A DNA stretch of 64,000 bases. Source: Lachnospiraceae bacterium (GTDB lineage: Bacteria; Bacillota; Clostridia; Lachnospirales; Lachnospiraceae). The notes under the pieces are model-generated. The model searched no databases, had not been told where the DNA came from, and saw only the letters and a list, made by a program, of their open reading frames with translations. Shown here one piece after another: positions 18,087 to 27,752 of the stretch. The first letter of the stretch is position 1, and each line of letters starts with the position of its first letter. A program made the translations under genes and the position numbers. The stretch spans positions 1 through 64,000 of the forward strand of contig JAGKTQ010000006.1 in assembly GCA_021153325.1 (NCBI GenBank). The letters are read 5' to 3'.

Positions 18087-19343
18087 CTACTTAGCTTTTT
18101 TCATTACCTCATGATGAATCAATAAAGGAGCACTTGTTCCCTCTACTGTTTCTTTGGTAATTACACAGCTTTCAATTGTTTCATCCGACGGAATACGGTA
18201 CATTACATCCATTAATACATTTTCCATAATGGAGCGTAATCCTCTCGCCCCCGTTTTTCTTTCGAAAGCTTTATCTGCAATTGCTTCTATTGCATCTTCA
18301 TCAAATGTAAGCTCTACATCATCAAATCCAAAGAGCTTCTGATATTGCTTGATCAACGCATTTTTCGGTTCTTTCAAAATGCGTACTAAGGCTTTTCTGT
18401 CTAATCCTTCTAATGTAACAGTAATCGGCACACGACCAACAAATTCCGGTATCAAGCCGAATTTTACTAAATCCTGTGGAGTTACTTCTTTGAAAAGCTC
18501 ACTGATCTCTTTTGTAGACTTATCTGCTACTTCAGCATTAAAACCGATAGATTTACGATCAAGTCTTGTCTCTACGATTTTTTCCAGACCATCGAAGGCT
18601 CCGCCACATATAAATAATATGTTAGATGTATCAATCTGTATCAACTCCTGATGCGGATGTTTTCTTCCTCCCTGTGGTGGAACACTTGCAACAGTTCCTT
18701 CAATAATCTTAAGAAGTGCCTGCTGTACACCCTCGCCAGATACATCTCTGGTTATGGAAACATTCTCGCTCTTCTTTGTAATCTTGTCAATTTCATCAAT
18801 GTATACAATACCATACTGTGCACGTTCTACATCATAATCTGCAGCCTGAATCAGCTTCAACAGGATATTCTCCACGTCTTCACCTACATAACCTGCTTCT
18901 GTAAGTGTTGTAGCATCCGCAATAGCAAACGGTACATTAATGATCTTCGCAAGCGTCTGAGCAAGGAAAGTTTTTCCGGAACCGGTAGGTCCTATCATAA
19001 TAATATTGCTCTTCTGAAGCTCAACATCATCTACCGATTTTTCTGCCATAACCCTTTTATAGTGATTGTATACAGAAACGGCGAGAACTTTCTTGGCAGC
19101 ATCCTGCCCGATTACATAATCGTCAAGAAATTCCTTAATCTCTATTGGTTTTAAGAGATTAATTTCCATTGCCTCATTAACCGGCTCATCTTCATATTCT
19201 TCTTCAATAATATCTGCACAAATATCTACACATTCATCACAGATAAAAATTCCAGCCGGACCTGCAATCAGTTTGCGTACCTGATCCTGCGTCTTATTGC
19301 AAAAAGAACATCTTATTTTGTCATCGGAATTCTTTCCTGCCAT
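18087..19343 (-). CDS. clpX: ATP-dependent Clp protease ATP-binding subunit ClpX
   Basis: AAA+ unfoldase that feeds substrates to ClpP. The N-terminal zinc domain has four Cys (CSFCNKTQDQV and ICDECVDIC). Walker A is GPTGSGKTF, the pore loop region AGYVGEDVEN, Walker B IVYIDEIDKI, and the ClpP-docking IGF tripeptide lies in DRKSIGFNAEV. The sensor-2 Arg region is KTGARGLRSIMEN. 418 residues, full length. It lies 19 bp after clpP, forming the classic clpPX pair, and a terminator follows. Confidence 0.97.
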   Translation of the reverse strand: MAGKNSDDKIRCSFCNKTQDQVRKLIAGPAGIFICDECVDICADIIEEEYEDEPVNEAMEINLLKPIEIKEFLDDYVIGQDAAKKVLAVSVYNHYKRVMAEKSVDDVELQKSNIIMIGPTGSGKTFLAQTLAKIINVPFAIADATTLTEAGYVGEDVENILLKLIQAADYDVERAQYGIVYIDEIDKITKKSENVSITRDVSGEGVQQALLKIIEGTVASVPPQGGRKHPHQELIQIDTSNILFICGGAFDGLEKIVETRLDRKSIGFNAEVADKSTKEISELFKEVTPQDLVKFGLIPEFVGRVPITVTLEGLDRKALVRILKEPKNALIKQYQKLFGFDDVELTFDEDAIEAIADKAFERKTGARGLRSIMENVLMDVMYRIPSDETIESCVITKETVEGTSAPLLIHHEVMKKAK

Positions 19344-19362
19344 TTTTTTCTCCAGCTTCCTT

Positions 19363-19965
19363 TTATTTTATCTTTTCCATTTCACCATGCTTTGTCAAAA
19401 TATGATCGATCAGACCATACTCTTTTGCTTCCTGTGCTGTCTTCCAGTTATCTCTCTCGGTATCAGCAGCAACTACTTCAATATCCTTGCCACAGTTTTC
19501 TGCTAACATACGGTTCAATTTCTGTTTTGTCTGCAAAATATGCTTTGCGGCAATTTCAATCTCTGTTGCCTGTCCTTGTGCTCCGCCAAGAGGCTGGTGA
19601 ATCATAATCTCTGCATTCGGAAGTGCAAAACGTTTTCCTTTAGCACCACCCGCAAGCAGGAAAGCACCCATGCTTGCTGCCATACCGATACAGTTTGTAG
19701 ACACATCACATTTTACGAACTGCATCGTATCATAAATAGCCATTCCGGCTGTTACAGAACCACCCGGACTGTTGATGTATAAATGAATATCCTTTTCCGG
19801 ATCTTCTGCTTCCAGGAAAAGAAGCTGTGCAACAATAAGACTTGCTGTTGTATCATTCACTTCTTCTCCAAGGAAAATAATTCTTTCTTTTAAAAGTCTT
19901 GAATAAATATCATAGGAGCGCTCTCCTCTGCTAGTTTGTTCAATGACATAAGGTACTAAACTCAT
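19363..19965 (-). CDS. clpP: ATP-dependent Clp protease proteolytic subunit
   Basis: Serine protease subunit that forms the tetradecameric chamber used by ClpX and other Clp ATPases. The catalytic Ser lies in GMAASMGAFLL and the His in EIMIHQPLGGAQG; the catalytic Asp lies further downstream as usual. 200 residues. The start ATG at 19965 is preceded by AAGGAGG and by its own predicted promoter (20010-20038). First gene of the clpP-clpX unit, downstream of tig, the conserved order tig-clpP-clpX-lon-engB. Confidence 0.97.
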   Translation of the reverse strand: MSLVPYVIEQTSRGERSYDIYSRLLKERIIFLGEEVNDTTASLIVAQLLFLEAEDPEKDIHLYINSPGGSVTAGMAIYDTMQFVKCDVSTNCIGMAASMGAFLLAGGAKGKRFALPNAEIMIHQPLGGAQGQATEIEIAAKHILQTKQKLNRMLAENCGKDIEVVAADTERDNWKTAQEAKEYGLIDHILTKHGEMEKIK

Positions 19966-20009
19966 ACTTTTCCTTAACCTCCTTTAACCGCAGTTTTCCC
20001 TGCGATTTT

Positions 20010-20038
20010 ATGTTATCCCATACCGGAAGCTTTTGCAA
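20010..20038 (-). promoter_or_regulatory. predicted promoter of clpPX
   Basis: -35 TTGCAA (20033-20038) and -10 TAACAT (20010-20015) with a 17-bp spacer, in the 136-bp gap between tig and clpP. A small CGCAG/CTGCG hairpin follows in the leader just before the ribosome site. Confidence 0.55.
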
Positions 20039-20101
20039 TAAATTGGAAAGTTAATTAAGAATTTTTTAATGACTTGTTTACATAGCAAGCCATAATTGCT
20101 C

Positions 20102-21451
20102 TTATTCTTCTACTTTTTCTTCTTTATCAGCTTTTTTTGCTTTTGTAGTTTTCTTTGCTGCTGCTTTTCCTTCTTTTGCATTTTCAACTACAAACTCAAC
20201 TGCTTTCTGGATTGCAAGATCTTTCTTGATCTGCTCTGTCTGGTATTCATCTAACAGTTCTTTTACTTTTTCAGCGTCCATCTGATAGATGTCACCCATT
20301 CTTGCAAATTCTTTTTCTAAATCTTCTTCTGTTATTTCAAATTTTTCTGCTTCTGCAACAGCTTCTAATACTAATCTGGATTTGATTCTCTTTTCAGCCT
20401 GTGGTTTAACCTGTTCTAACATCATCTGAACATTTAAACCTGTGAACTGGAAGTACTGCTCTAAAGAAAGTCCCTGCATCTGAAGTCTCTGTGCAAAATC
20501 ATCTACCATCTGTCTCTGCTGTGTTTCAAGCATTGCTTCTGGAATATCCATTTCAGAATCTTCAATGATAGCTTCGATCACTGCATCTTCTTTCTTACTC
20601 TTAGCTTCTGCTTCTTTCTTCTCAGCAAGTTTCTTCTTCATATCTTCTTTGTATTCAGCCAAAGTATCAAATTCAGAAACTTCGCTTGCAAATTCATCAT
20701 CCAATTCTGGAAGTTCTTTTTCTTTAATTTCTTTTACAGTACATTTAAATACAGCTGCTTTGCCCTTTAAGTCTTCTGCATGATAGTCTTCCGGGAAAGT
20801 TACATTTACTTCTGTTTCTTTATTTAATTCTGCGCCAACAAGCTGCTCTTCAAAGCCAGGAATGAAAGCACCAGAACCGATTGTAAGAGGATAGTTTTCT
20901 CCCTTACCACCTTCAAATGCAACGCCATCAACGAATCCTTCGAAATCAATAACAGTCATATCGCCATCTTTAACAGCTCTGTCTTCAACGGAAATAGTTC
21001 TTGCATTGCTTTCTCTTTCTTTATCGATTGCTGCATTTACTTCTTCCTCCGTTACTTCTGTTTCTACTTTTTCAACTTTAACACCTTTGTATTTTCCAAG
21101 TTTCACTTCCGGTTTTAAAGCAACTTCTGCAGTGAAGACAAATGGCTTACCTGCTTCGATCTGTGTTACTTCAATCTTTGGAGAAGAAACGATTTCTTCT
21201 TCACATTCCTTTACTGCATTTTCATATGCATCTGGAATTAAGTAATTTGCAGCATCTTCATAAAATACTTCTTTTCCATACATCTGCTCGATCATCTTGC
21301 GTGGAACTTTACCTTTTCTAAATCCTGGAACGCTGATCTTGCTCTTATTTTTCTGATAAGCTTTTTCAATTGCGCTTTCCAATTCTTCTGCAGGCACTTC
21401 AATTGTTAATTTTGCCATATTGTTCTCTAATTTCTCAAGTTGTAAACTCAT
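20102..21451 (-). CDS. tig: trigger factor, ribosome-associated chaperone
   Basis: Ribosome-bound chaperone and peptidyl-prolyl isomerase that receives nascent chains at the exit tunnel. The ribosome-binding signature GFRKGKVPRKMIEQMYG is in the N-terminal domain, around residue 45. A central FKBP-type domain contains VIDFEGFVDGVAFEGG and GSGAFIPGFEEQLVG. The C-terminal chaperone domain is helical and ends in a Lys-rich tail after residue 425. 449 residues. AAGGAGGAAG precedes the ATG at 21451, and a good promoter lies upstream. Confidence 0.97.
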   Translation of the reverse strand: MSLQLEKLENNMAKLTIEVPAEELESAIEKAYQKNKSKISVPGFRKGKVPRKMIEQMYGKEVFYEDAANYLIPDAYENAVKECEEEIVSSPKIEVTQIEAGKPFVFTAEVALKPEVKLGKYKGVKVEKVETEVTEEEVNAAIDKERESNARTISVEDRAVKDGDMTVIDFEGFVDGVAFEGGKGENYPLTIGSGAFIPGFEEQLVGAELNKETEVNVTFPEDYHAEDLKGKAAVFKCTVKEIKEKELPELDDEFASEVSEFDTLAEYKEDMKKKLAEKKEAEAKSKKEDAVIEAIIEDSEMDIPEAMLETQQRQMVDDFAQRLQMQGLSLEQYFQFTGLNVQMMLEQVKPQAEKRIKSRLVLEAVAEAEKFEITEEDLEKEFARMGDIYQMDAEKVKELLDEYQTEQIKKDLAIQKAVEFVVENAKEGKAAAKKTTKAKKADKEEKVEE

Positions 21452-21526
21452 GTTACACTTCCTCCTTAAATAACCTTCTGTGAAACTGATTTATTCTAAA
21501 GTTTCCATAGTCACAGTCATTCTACG

Positions 21527-21555
21527 ATTATAGCATACCCAAAAAAAAATGTCTA
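21527..21555 (-). promoter_or_regulatory. predicted promoter of tig
   Basis: -10 TATAAT (21527-21532) with an upstream TG, 17-bp spacer, and -35 TAGACA (21550-21555). The spacer contains nine consecutive T. The -35 reaches into the stop region of the preceding TM1266-type gene, which places the start of the tig-clp transcript about 75 bp before tig. Confidence 0.75.
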
Positions 21556-21795
21556 TGGGGCATAAATAACTTTAGAAGATATTCCTGCAATCATTCCAAT
21601 TTTCCCTGACAGTGCACTGATCTTATCCTGTGGCGCATCTATGGCAATACTGATAACCGAAATATCTCTTTCTTTATAAGGCACTCCCATCCTCCCTATA
21701 ATATATTCCCCGTATTCATGAAGAATTTCATTCAATCTTTCTGCATTTTCTCGTTTTTTTACAATTATTCCGATCAAAGCTACTCTTGTTTCCAT
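21553..21795 (-). CDS. TM1266-type iron-only hydrogenase system regulator
   Basis: 80-residue protein with the ferredoxin-like/ACT-type fold of the TM1266 family, often annotated as a putative iron-only hydrogenase system regulator and commonly found beside [FeFe]-hydrogenase maturation genes. Matching stretches are RVALIGIIVKKRENAERLN, YIIGRMGVPYKERDISVISI and KIGMIAGISSKVIY. Molecular function is not established. It is 13 bp downstream of a fused ABC permease-ATPase and ends that gene set. No hydrogenase or HydEFG gene lies in this window. Confidence 0.88.
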   Translation of the reverse strand: METRVALIGIIVKKRENAERLNEILHEYGEYIIGRMGVPYKERDISVISIAIDAPQDKISALSGKIGMIAGISSKVIYAP

Positions 21796-21808
21796 TTTTT
21801 CTTCCTCT

Positions 21809-23194
21809 TTAAGAAAGCTTTATGAGCTCTGCCCCCATTGCCTCCACGTCTTCTTTTTGATGTGTGGCTACGAGCAAGGTTCTGTTCTTTCTATATTTTA
21901 ATATAAACTGAATCATTTGTTCTCTCGTTTTTTCATCCAGACCAGTAAAAGGTTCATCCATTACAATCCACTCTGCATCCGACAAAAGCGCTCTTACGAT
22001 TGCCACTCTTCGGCGCATTCCTCCACTGAACTCGCTGACCTTTTTCTCAAGCTCTTCTTCTGGCAGTATCTCAGAAAGTATCTTCGTTATTGCTTCTTCT
22101 GAATACCGTTTGGTACAGACCATACTTACATTCGTGATCGCATTCTCTTCCATACATAACCGATTTTCCTGAAATACAGCAGCTGCTCTCCCCTTAGGTC
22201 TCTGCACCGTTCCCTTCTGATATTCACACAGCCCTAACAGAATACCAAACAGGGTACTTTTCCCCACACCGGAATGTCCCATTACACAATAAATGCTGCC
22301 TGCATCCAGTTCCAAAGATAAATCACAAAAGATTTGCTGTTCTCCATAGCTTTTGAATACATGCTCCATGCAGATCGCCTTCTTGTTCTCTTCCTTTCCC
22401 CATTGAGCCGTACCTTTCTTTCCTTTTACCCGGAAAGGCTTCTGTTTTATCTTCGTAGCTTTATCTAACAAAAACAAAAATCCTTTTTCAAACAAAAAGC
22501 TTAATAAAATCACGACAAGCGTCCACGAAAATAATCCAGCCGTATTCAAATAAATCTTGGACATATAAATCCGTTCTCCAATAGAAAATTCCGGCGTACC
22601 GATCACTTCTGCTGCGATTCCTGCTTTCCAGCTCATACCAAGTGCCGCCTTGCAGCCACTCGTCAAAAATGGCATAAGAGAAGGAAGATACAGAAAACGG
22701 ATTTTGTTTGGAAGCGGCATTTCAAACACCTTTGCCATTTCCAAAAGTTCTTTATCCGTATTTTTAATTCCACCTAAAACATTTTGAAAAATGACCGGAA
22801 GAACCATGAGAAATGTAACAGATACAGACAGTCTTTCAGACCCTGCCCATATAAGGAGAAGCACCACAAAGGATGCGATTGGAACCGCTTTTATGAACTG
22901 CATAAGCGGAGATAAAAATTCTTCCACAACCGGAAGCTTTGCTGCTGCAACACCGAAAAGGATTGCTGCAAAAAAGGCAAGAAAAAAGCCTTCAAAAATA
23001 TGCATAAAAGAATGACACGCTGTCTTCCAAAAGCTAAGTGTGAGCACATTATTTTTTAAATCTGCCAAAACCTCTAAAGGACTTGCAAGTAAGATAGAAT
23101 TATGAAAATAAAGAGCAAGAAGCTGCCATACAAACAGCCAGAAAATAACGATCAGTAAACTTCTTATTTTCTTTTTTCCTGCTCCTTTCTTCAT
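21809..23194 (-). CDS. fused ABC permease and ATPase, SsuC/SsuB-like
   Basis: One 461-residue chain holds both membrane and motor parts of an importer of the nitrate/taurine/NMT1 class. Residues 1 to about 255 are the permease, with about six helices and the EAA-type loop around KIRFLYLPSLMPFLTSGCKAALG. Residues about 275-461 are a short ATPase: Walker A GHSGVGKST, signature FSGGMRRRV, Walker B EWIVMDEPFTGLDE, switch His in VATHQKED. Permease and ATPase are usually separate genes in this class. The likely binding protein is encoded at 26661-27752, with a GGDEF gene between. Substrate unknown. Confidence 0.88.
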   Translation of the reverse strand: MKKGAGKKKIRSLLIVIFWLFVWQLLALYFHNSILLASPLEVLADLKNNVLTLSFWKTACHSFMHIFEGFFLAFFAAILFGVAAAKLPVVEEFLSPLMQFIKAVPIASFVVLLLIWAGSERLSVSVTFLMVLPVIFQNVLGGIKNTDKELLEMAKVFEMPLPNKIRFLYLPSLMPFLTSGCKAALGMSWKAGIAAEVIGTPEFSIGERIYMSKIYLNTAGLFSWTLVVILLSFLFEKGFLFLLDKATKIKQKPFRVKGKKGTAQWGKEENKKAICMEHVFKSYGEQQIFCDLSLELDAGSIYCVMGHSGVGKSTLFGILLGLCEYQKGTVQRPKGRAAAVFQENRLCMEENAITNVSMVCTKRYSEEAITKILSEILPEEELEKKVSEFSGGMRRRVAIVRALLSDAEWIVMDEPFTGLDEKTREQMIQFILKYRKNRTLLVATHQKEDVEAMGAELIKLS

Positions 23195-23213
23195 TTTTAT
23201 CCCTTTCTATCCC

Positions 23214-26200
23214 TTAGTCTGAATATTTCACGTCACCTTTTGTTGAATGCTTGATCACATAAAGTACTGCATCCGCCTTTTGAATCGCCTCTGCAATCTT
23301 TTCGTCCGTATTTAAATCCGTTACTGCAGCAATACCGATCGAACAGGACAATTCTTTTTCTTTTGGAATCTCTACTAATTTTTCAGTCATATGCCCTATG
23401 ATGTCCGCAAAACCTTTTTGTGCTTTTATCGTATTCAGAACGGAACGGCCGATCTCCATTGCCCGCTCTTTGTTTACGAACGGTAAGGTAATGAGAAATT
23501 CATCCCCACCAAATCTTGTCGGGAAACCAGACTCCTCTGTATGTTTTCTTAAAATCTCTGCGACCTCTTTTAACATACGATCGCCTACTGCATGACCAAA
23601 AGTATCGTTATAATATTTAAAATTATCCAGATCAATATACAGGAAGGTGACATCATTTGTTACCTTATCATTCACCCATTGTTTCAGCTTCTGATAAAAA
23701 CCATCTCTATTGTAAAGCTTTGTAAGATAATCGGTAATAGATGATTTTTCCAACTGGCTGTTTATCTTTTTGATCTGTTCTTCTCTTTCCAGTTTTTCAA
23801 TAGAATTTTGGAGCTGCAACAGAACAAGATTGAAAAATTCCATGTCACTTTCATCTAACATGTATTTGGTTCTTGGTGCATTCCAGTTATCCTTCATCAA
23901 AATATACATAATGAAAATACTGTCCAGCTTTTCATCTGTATAATAAGGCAGGCAGACCATGGAACATACTTGTGTTATGCCAAATACCGAAATGATACGA
24001 TTGTATTCTTTATGGTTCTTACGCAGTTTCGATGTTACGAAACCGGAACGGTGATTTGAGAAATATTCGGTAATGATCTCGATTTCCTGCTTCGTTAAAG
24101 GTACTTCTTTTGTATCAAAAACCTGTGGCACACCATCTTTATAACGAATATAACTCATAACATCTATGTTAAAATTCAACATAAACGTATTTAATGCATT
24201 TTGTATGAACTCATCGAAAGTTCTGTCAGAAATGTCAATAATCTTCTGCCAGACAGAAATAAATTCCATTCTTTTTTTCAGGGCTTCATAATTTTTTACG
24301 ATTCCTGCCTGCTTTGTGGAAGCCTGAATCTCGGAAAGGGTAATATCCATAAGCTGTGCTACTTCTTTATGATTCTGCACAAAGGTTCTGCCTTCTCGTG
24401 CTGCCTCAAGCATCTTTATTTTTTCTGAGACCTTACACTTCTTCGCATATGCAAACCCGATCTCCAGTTCTTTTTCAGCATCCTCTTCCCGTCCCATTTT
24501 TTTCAAAAGCTCTGCCATGGAAATTTCATACTGCACTTTACTGAAAAAGTAATTTCCGATAGAACGCTCCATGTAAACTCTCGCGATTTCCATAAATTCC
24601 AATGCGTTCTCCAACTTATCCTTTTCCATTTCCACCAGTGCTTTCACATAGTAATACAGGAAAATATCGTCATCACATGCCGTATATGACAAATCCAGTT
24701 TGCTTTTTTGTATTTCTCCCTGTGCACTGCGATTTAAAATATGTCCTAAAAACTGGATAGCATTATCCAGATAGATCCTTGTATTATATCCCATGCCAAG
24801 TCGATGGCTGCAAAGTGCAAGCATACCAAAAATTTTGGAAATGTTACATACCCGCAGATCGTTCAAGTGCATAATATTAATAATACGGATGCACGTTAAC
24901 AAATAATTATAGGCTGCTTCATTTTCTCCAGCAAGCATGCAATTTATCGCCATATTATAAAGGGTCTCCCCTACATAATTAATCATGCCAAGCTGGTAAT
25001 AGATCGCTATCGCTTTATTATAGTAATTGTTTGCATCCTCATATTTCTCTGCAGCACAGTTGTTGTAACCAAGTCCATTGTAAATATCTGCCAATTTCAT
25101 TGGATCGCCATCGCCTACAATTTCCATCTGCTTATAATAATAATAAGTCGTCACATCAAACAACCCATGCGAGGAGGAAAGCATAATGTTCTTACGATAT
25201 GCTTTGAGGAGCAGATATTCGTTGCCGATCTTTTCTGCAAGTGCAATACCTTTTTTGAAATAGTGAAGATTTTCTCCTATCTCTTCTCCGTCTGCCAAAA
25301 GCTCCATGTCGTTGTCATAAGCAAAAATATAGGTATATGCAAGATGGTTTTCATAACCATACTCGATTGTTCTCTCTATAAATTCCGGTGAAATATCGGT
25401 GTCTGTCTTACAGAAAAAGATATTATGCCATCCTGACATTCTTACCATAACCTCTAAAAGGCAGGCTTTAAAACGGAGTTTATTATTTAATTTTTCTTCC
25501 GCAAGAGCAATACAGGTGTCCGCACATTCTTTCGCTGTATTCAGATTACCATTGTACATCTGTGCCCGTCCAAGTATGTAATAGTAATTGAATTTCTTCT
25601 CTACCGATTTATCTTTTCTTTGCAAAAGCTGTAACTTATCACACAAAAGCAATGCATTTAGCACATCCGAATAGACGGAAATCATAGCATAGAGCATAAA
25701 AAAGTCAAATACAGTGTCTTCGTGGATAGACAGCTTTTCCACTTCAATCTTCCGATAAATAATTGCCAAATAATATTGAGCCTGCTCAAAATCCAGAAAA
25801 TAATACATATTATTCAGCTTTACTAAATATTCATAAGTATCTCCACTTTCAAAATGGAAATAACTTCCTTCTTCTTCTACGGCAATTTCATCTGCCGCAC
25901 CACCATCTATAATACAATTATAATCTTCTAACTGTTCTACGAACTGTTCCCACACTGCCAACATATGCGTTGGTTGGGAATAAAGTTCATTAAAAGCACC
26001 ATACACATAAATATTTTCATTATTTGCTTTAAACAATTCTAAAAGCAATGTAATGGTCGACTGTGATGCCATATTTAAATTGTTCAGTATAAAAAGAAAC
26101 GGATGCTTCTTTGCTAAGGAAGTCAAGATCGCAACCATGGATTTGAGCATCTGCTCCTTTTCATACTCTAATTCATCCAATAAAATTTCTTCTTTTCTTT

Positions 26201-26549
26201 TATAAAGAGTTTCTGTCAGCATTGCTTCAAATACGGAACGCTGTGGAATATAAACGGAAAACTGATCTATAAACTCACGTGGTGTCTTATCCGTTTCAAA
26301 AGTCTTATAAATATTACGTATTACAGAAATAAACGGTTCAAACGCTTCTATCATTTTAGAACCATTAAAATGGCAATAACAAACATAAAATTCAGGATAC
26401 TCCTGCTTGATCCTCTCTGCATCCTGCTCTGTAATTTCAAATGTATTATAATGTTTTACTATTGTAAAACCATTCTCCTGTTTCCCTTTTACAAGACTTT
26501 CCACAGCCGAAGCTATGAAACTTTCGTAATATTCAGCCATAACAATCAT
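23214..26549 (-). CDS. diguanylate cyclase with TPR and degenerate ATPase-like sensor region
   Basis: 1111-residue cytosolic protein. Residues 1 to about 230 resemble an AAA_16/STAND-type ATPase module without a P-loop; the stretch FLFILNNLNMASQS sits where a Walker B would be, but with Asn instead of acidic residues. About 280-720 is helical, with TPR-like repeats (for example YNGLGYNNCAAEKYEDANNYY, quoted in part). About 745-930 is GAF-like. The GGDEF domain is about 937-1105, with FLYIDLDNFK, NDTFGHAVGD and GGDEF at 1014-1018, so it should make c-di-GMP. No RxxD inhibitory site is seen before GGDEF. It lies 19 bp before the ABC fusion gene. Confidence 0.85.
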   Translation of the reverse strand: MIVMAEYYESFIASAVESLVKGKQENGFTIVKHYNTFEITEQDAERIKQEYPEFYVCYCHFNGSKMIEAFEPFISVIRNIYKTFETDKTPREFIDQFSVYIPQRSVFEAMLTETLYKRKEEILLDELEYEKEQMLKSMVAILTSLAKKHPFLFILNNLNMASQSTITLLLELFKANNENIYVYGAFNELYSQPTHMLAVWEQFVEQLEDYNCIIDGGAADEIAVEEEGSYFHFESGDTYEYLVKLNNMYYFLDFEQAQYYLAIIYRKIEVEKLSIHEDTVFDFFMLYAMISVYSDVLNALLLCDKLQLLQRKDKSVEKKFNYYYILGRAQMYNGNLNTAKECADTCIALAEEKLNNKLRFKACLLEVMVRMSGWHNIFFCKTDTDISPEFIERTIEYGYENHLAYTYIFAYDNDMELLADGEEIGENLHYFKKGIALAEKIGNEYLLLKAYRKNIMLSSSHGLFDVTTYYYYKQMEIVGDGDPMKLADIYNGLGYNNCAAEKYEDANNYYNKAIAIYYQLGMINYVGETLYNMAINCMLAGENEAAYNYLLTCIRIINIMHLNDLRVCNISKIFGMLALCSHRLGMGYNTRIYLDNAIQFLGHILNRSAQGEIQKSKLDLSYTACDDDIFLYYYVKALVEMEKDKLENALEFMEIARVYMERSIGNYFFSKVQYEISMAELLKKMGREEDAEKELEIGFAYAKKCKVSEKIKMLEAAREGRTFVQNHKEVAQLMDITLSEIQASTKQAGIVKNYEALKKRMEFISVWQKIIDISDRTFDEFIQNALNTFMLNFNIDVMSYIRYKDGVPQVFDTKEVPLTKQEIEIITEYFSNHRSGFVTSKLRKNHKEYNRIISVFGITQVCSMVCLPYYTDEKLDSIFIMYILMKDNWNAPRTKYMLDESDMEFFNLVLLQLQNSIEKLEREEQIKKINSQLEKSSITDYLTKLYNRDGFYQKLKQWVNDKVTNDVTFLYIDLDNFKYYNDTFGHAVGDRMLKEVAEILRKHTEESGFPTRFGGDEFLITLPFVNKERAMEIGRSVLNTIKAQKGFADIIGHMTEKLVEIPKEKELSCSIGIAAVTDLNTDEKIAEAIQKADAVLYVIKHSTKGDVKYSD

Positions 26550-26599
26550 ACCTTTCCCATCAGACAGAGTAACTCCCCAGTAATTCCATCTTTCCTAAT

Positions 26600-26628
26600 A
26601 TCATATCACGAAATCTTGCTAAATTCTA
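26600..26628 (-). promoter_or_regulatory. possible promoter of the GGDEF gene
   Basis: -10 TATGAT (26600-26605) and a poor -35 TAGAAT (26623-26628) with a 17-bp spacer, in the 111-bp gap after the binding-protein gene. It suggests the cyclase and ABC genes may also be transcribed apart from the binding protein. Confidence 0.35.
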
Positions 26629-26660
26629 CAAATTATTTAGAACATAATGAATTTTGTTCC

Positions 26661-27752
26661 CTATTTTGTATAATAAAAATCATCTGCCGGCATGCTGCCT
26701 CCAATACTTTCCGGATTCTGTTCCATCAGTACAGATAAGTAGCCTGAAAGCGCATTTTTCATCTCTTCCCCATCGATACACGTAATGTTGCAGTAAGGGA
26801 TTGCTTTCTGTGCTACCGGTGCTTTTTCCACGATACCTTGTGCTGCCACAAGTTCTGCTGCTTCTTCTACATTGCTGTTCGCAAATTCAGCACTTGCTCT
26901 ATGTTCTTCTACAAATTTCTCTACTGCTTCCGGATTTTCCTCTAAGAACTCATTTCGTACTACAGTTACACCTGTTACGAGTCTGCTGCCACTTTCACCC
27001 TGCACTGCATCCCATTCTTCTGTCATATCAAATACAATTTTCAGATTCTCATTTTGTGCACATGCTGCTGTTACGAAAGGCTGTGGAAGAAGTCCAATGC
27101 TTTCTGGCTCACTGGCAAGTACTGCTGCCACTTCAGTAGCTTCTGATTTGTATTCCAAGGTCACATCCTCTTCGCTCAGACCATTCTGTTCTAAAATATA
27201 ATGTAATACATAATCTGGTGTAGTTCCTTTCCCAGTCAGGTAAATCGTTTTTCCTTTTAAGCTGCTAATATCTGTAAGAGATTCATCTGCAGATACCATG
27301 TAAAGTACACCTAGTGTATTAATATCAATCACGGTTACTCCGCCTTCTGTCTTATTATAAAGTACGCTTGCTACATTCGCCGGAACAAGTACAATATCCA
27401 AATCTCCCTGAATCATTTTCGGAAGCAGGGCATCTGCTGCGGTTTCCATTGTAAATGTATAATTGTTTGCTGTATTTCCCTCTTCCGCATCCTGCATCAG
27501 CTTTACAAGTCCCATAGAAGTAGGTCCTTTCAAGGAACCGATACGGATATCTGCTGCCGTATACGCTTCTTCTGTTTCCGTTTCTGTTTCTACTTCTGTT
27601 TCCACTGTCTGCGCTTCCTCAGACTGCACCTCTGTTTGTGTTTCTGCTACTGTTGTCTGCTCCGTGTTATCGCTTTGTGCAGAGCCACAGCCTGCCAAAG
27701 TGAGTGCTGCCATAGTGGCGGACAATAATAATGCCATTACTTTTCTTTTCAT
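26661..27752 (-). CDS. ABC transporter substrate-binding lipoprotein, SsuA/NMT1-like
   Basis: 363 residues with a signal peptide and lipobox (LTLAGCGS, Cys near residue 22), then a Thr/Glu-rich linker of about 45 residues and a type-2 periplasmic-binding fold. Recognisable parts: IRIGSLKGPTSMGLVKLM, MIQGDLDIVLVPANVASVLY, SSLKGKTIYLTGKGTTPDYVL. It would capture substrate outside the membrane for the fused permease-ATPase at 21809-23194. A strong promoter lies about 105 bp upstream. The substrate is not evident; the family takes sulfonates, nitrate, pyrimidines and other small molecules. Confidence 0.88.
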   Translation of the reverse strand: MKRKVMALLLSATMAALTLAGCGSAQSDNTEQTTVAETQTEVQSEEAQTVETEVETETETEEAYTAADIRIGSLKGPTSMGLVKLMQDAEEGNTANNYTFTMETAADALLPKMIQGDLDIVLVPANVASVLYNKTEGGVTVIDINTLGVLYMVSADESLTDISSLKGKTIYLTGKGTTPDYVLHYILEQNGLSEEDVTLEYKSEATEVAAVLASEPESIGLLPQPFVTAACAQNENLKIVFDMTEEWDAVQGESGSRLVTGVTVVRNEFLEENPEAVEKFVEEHRASAEFANSNVEEAAELVAAQGIVEKAPVAQKAIPYCNITCIDGEEMKNALSGYLSVLMEQNPESIGGSMPADDFYYTK

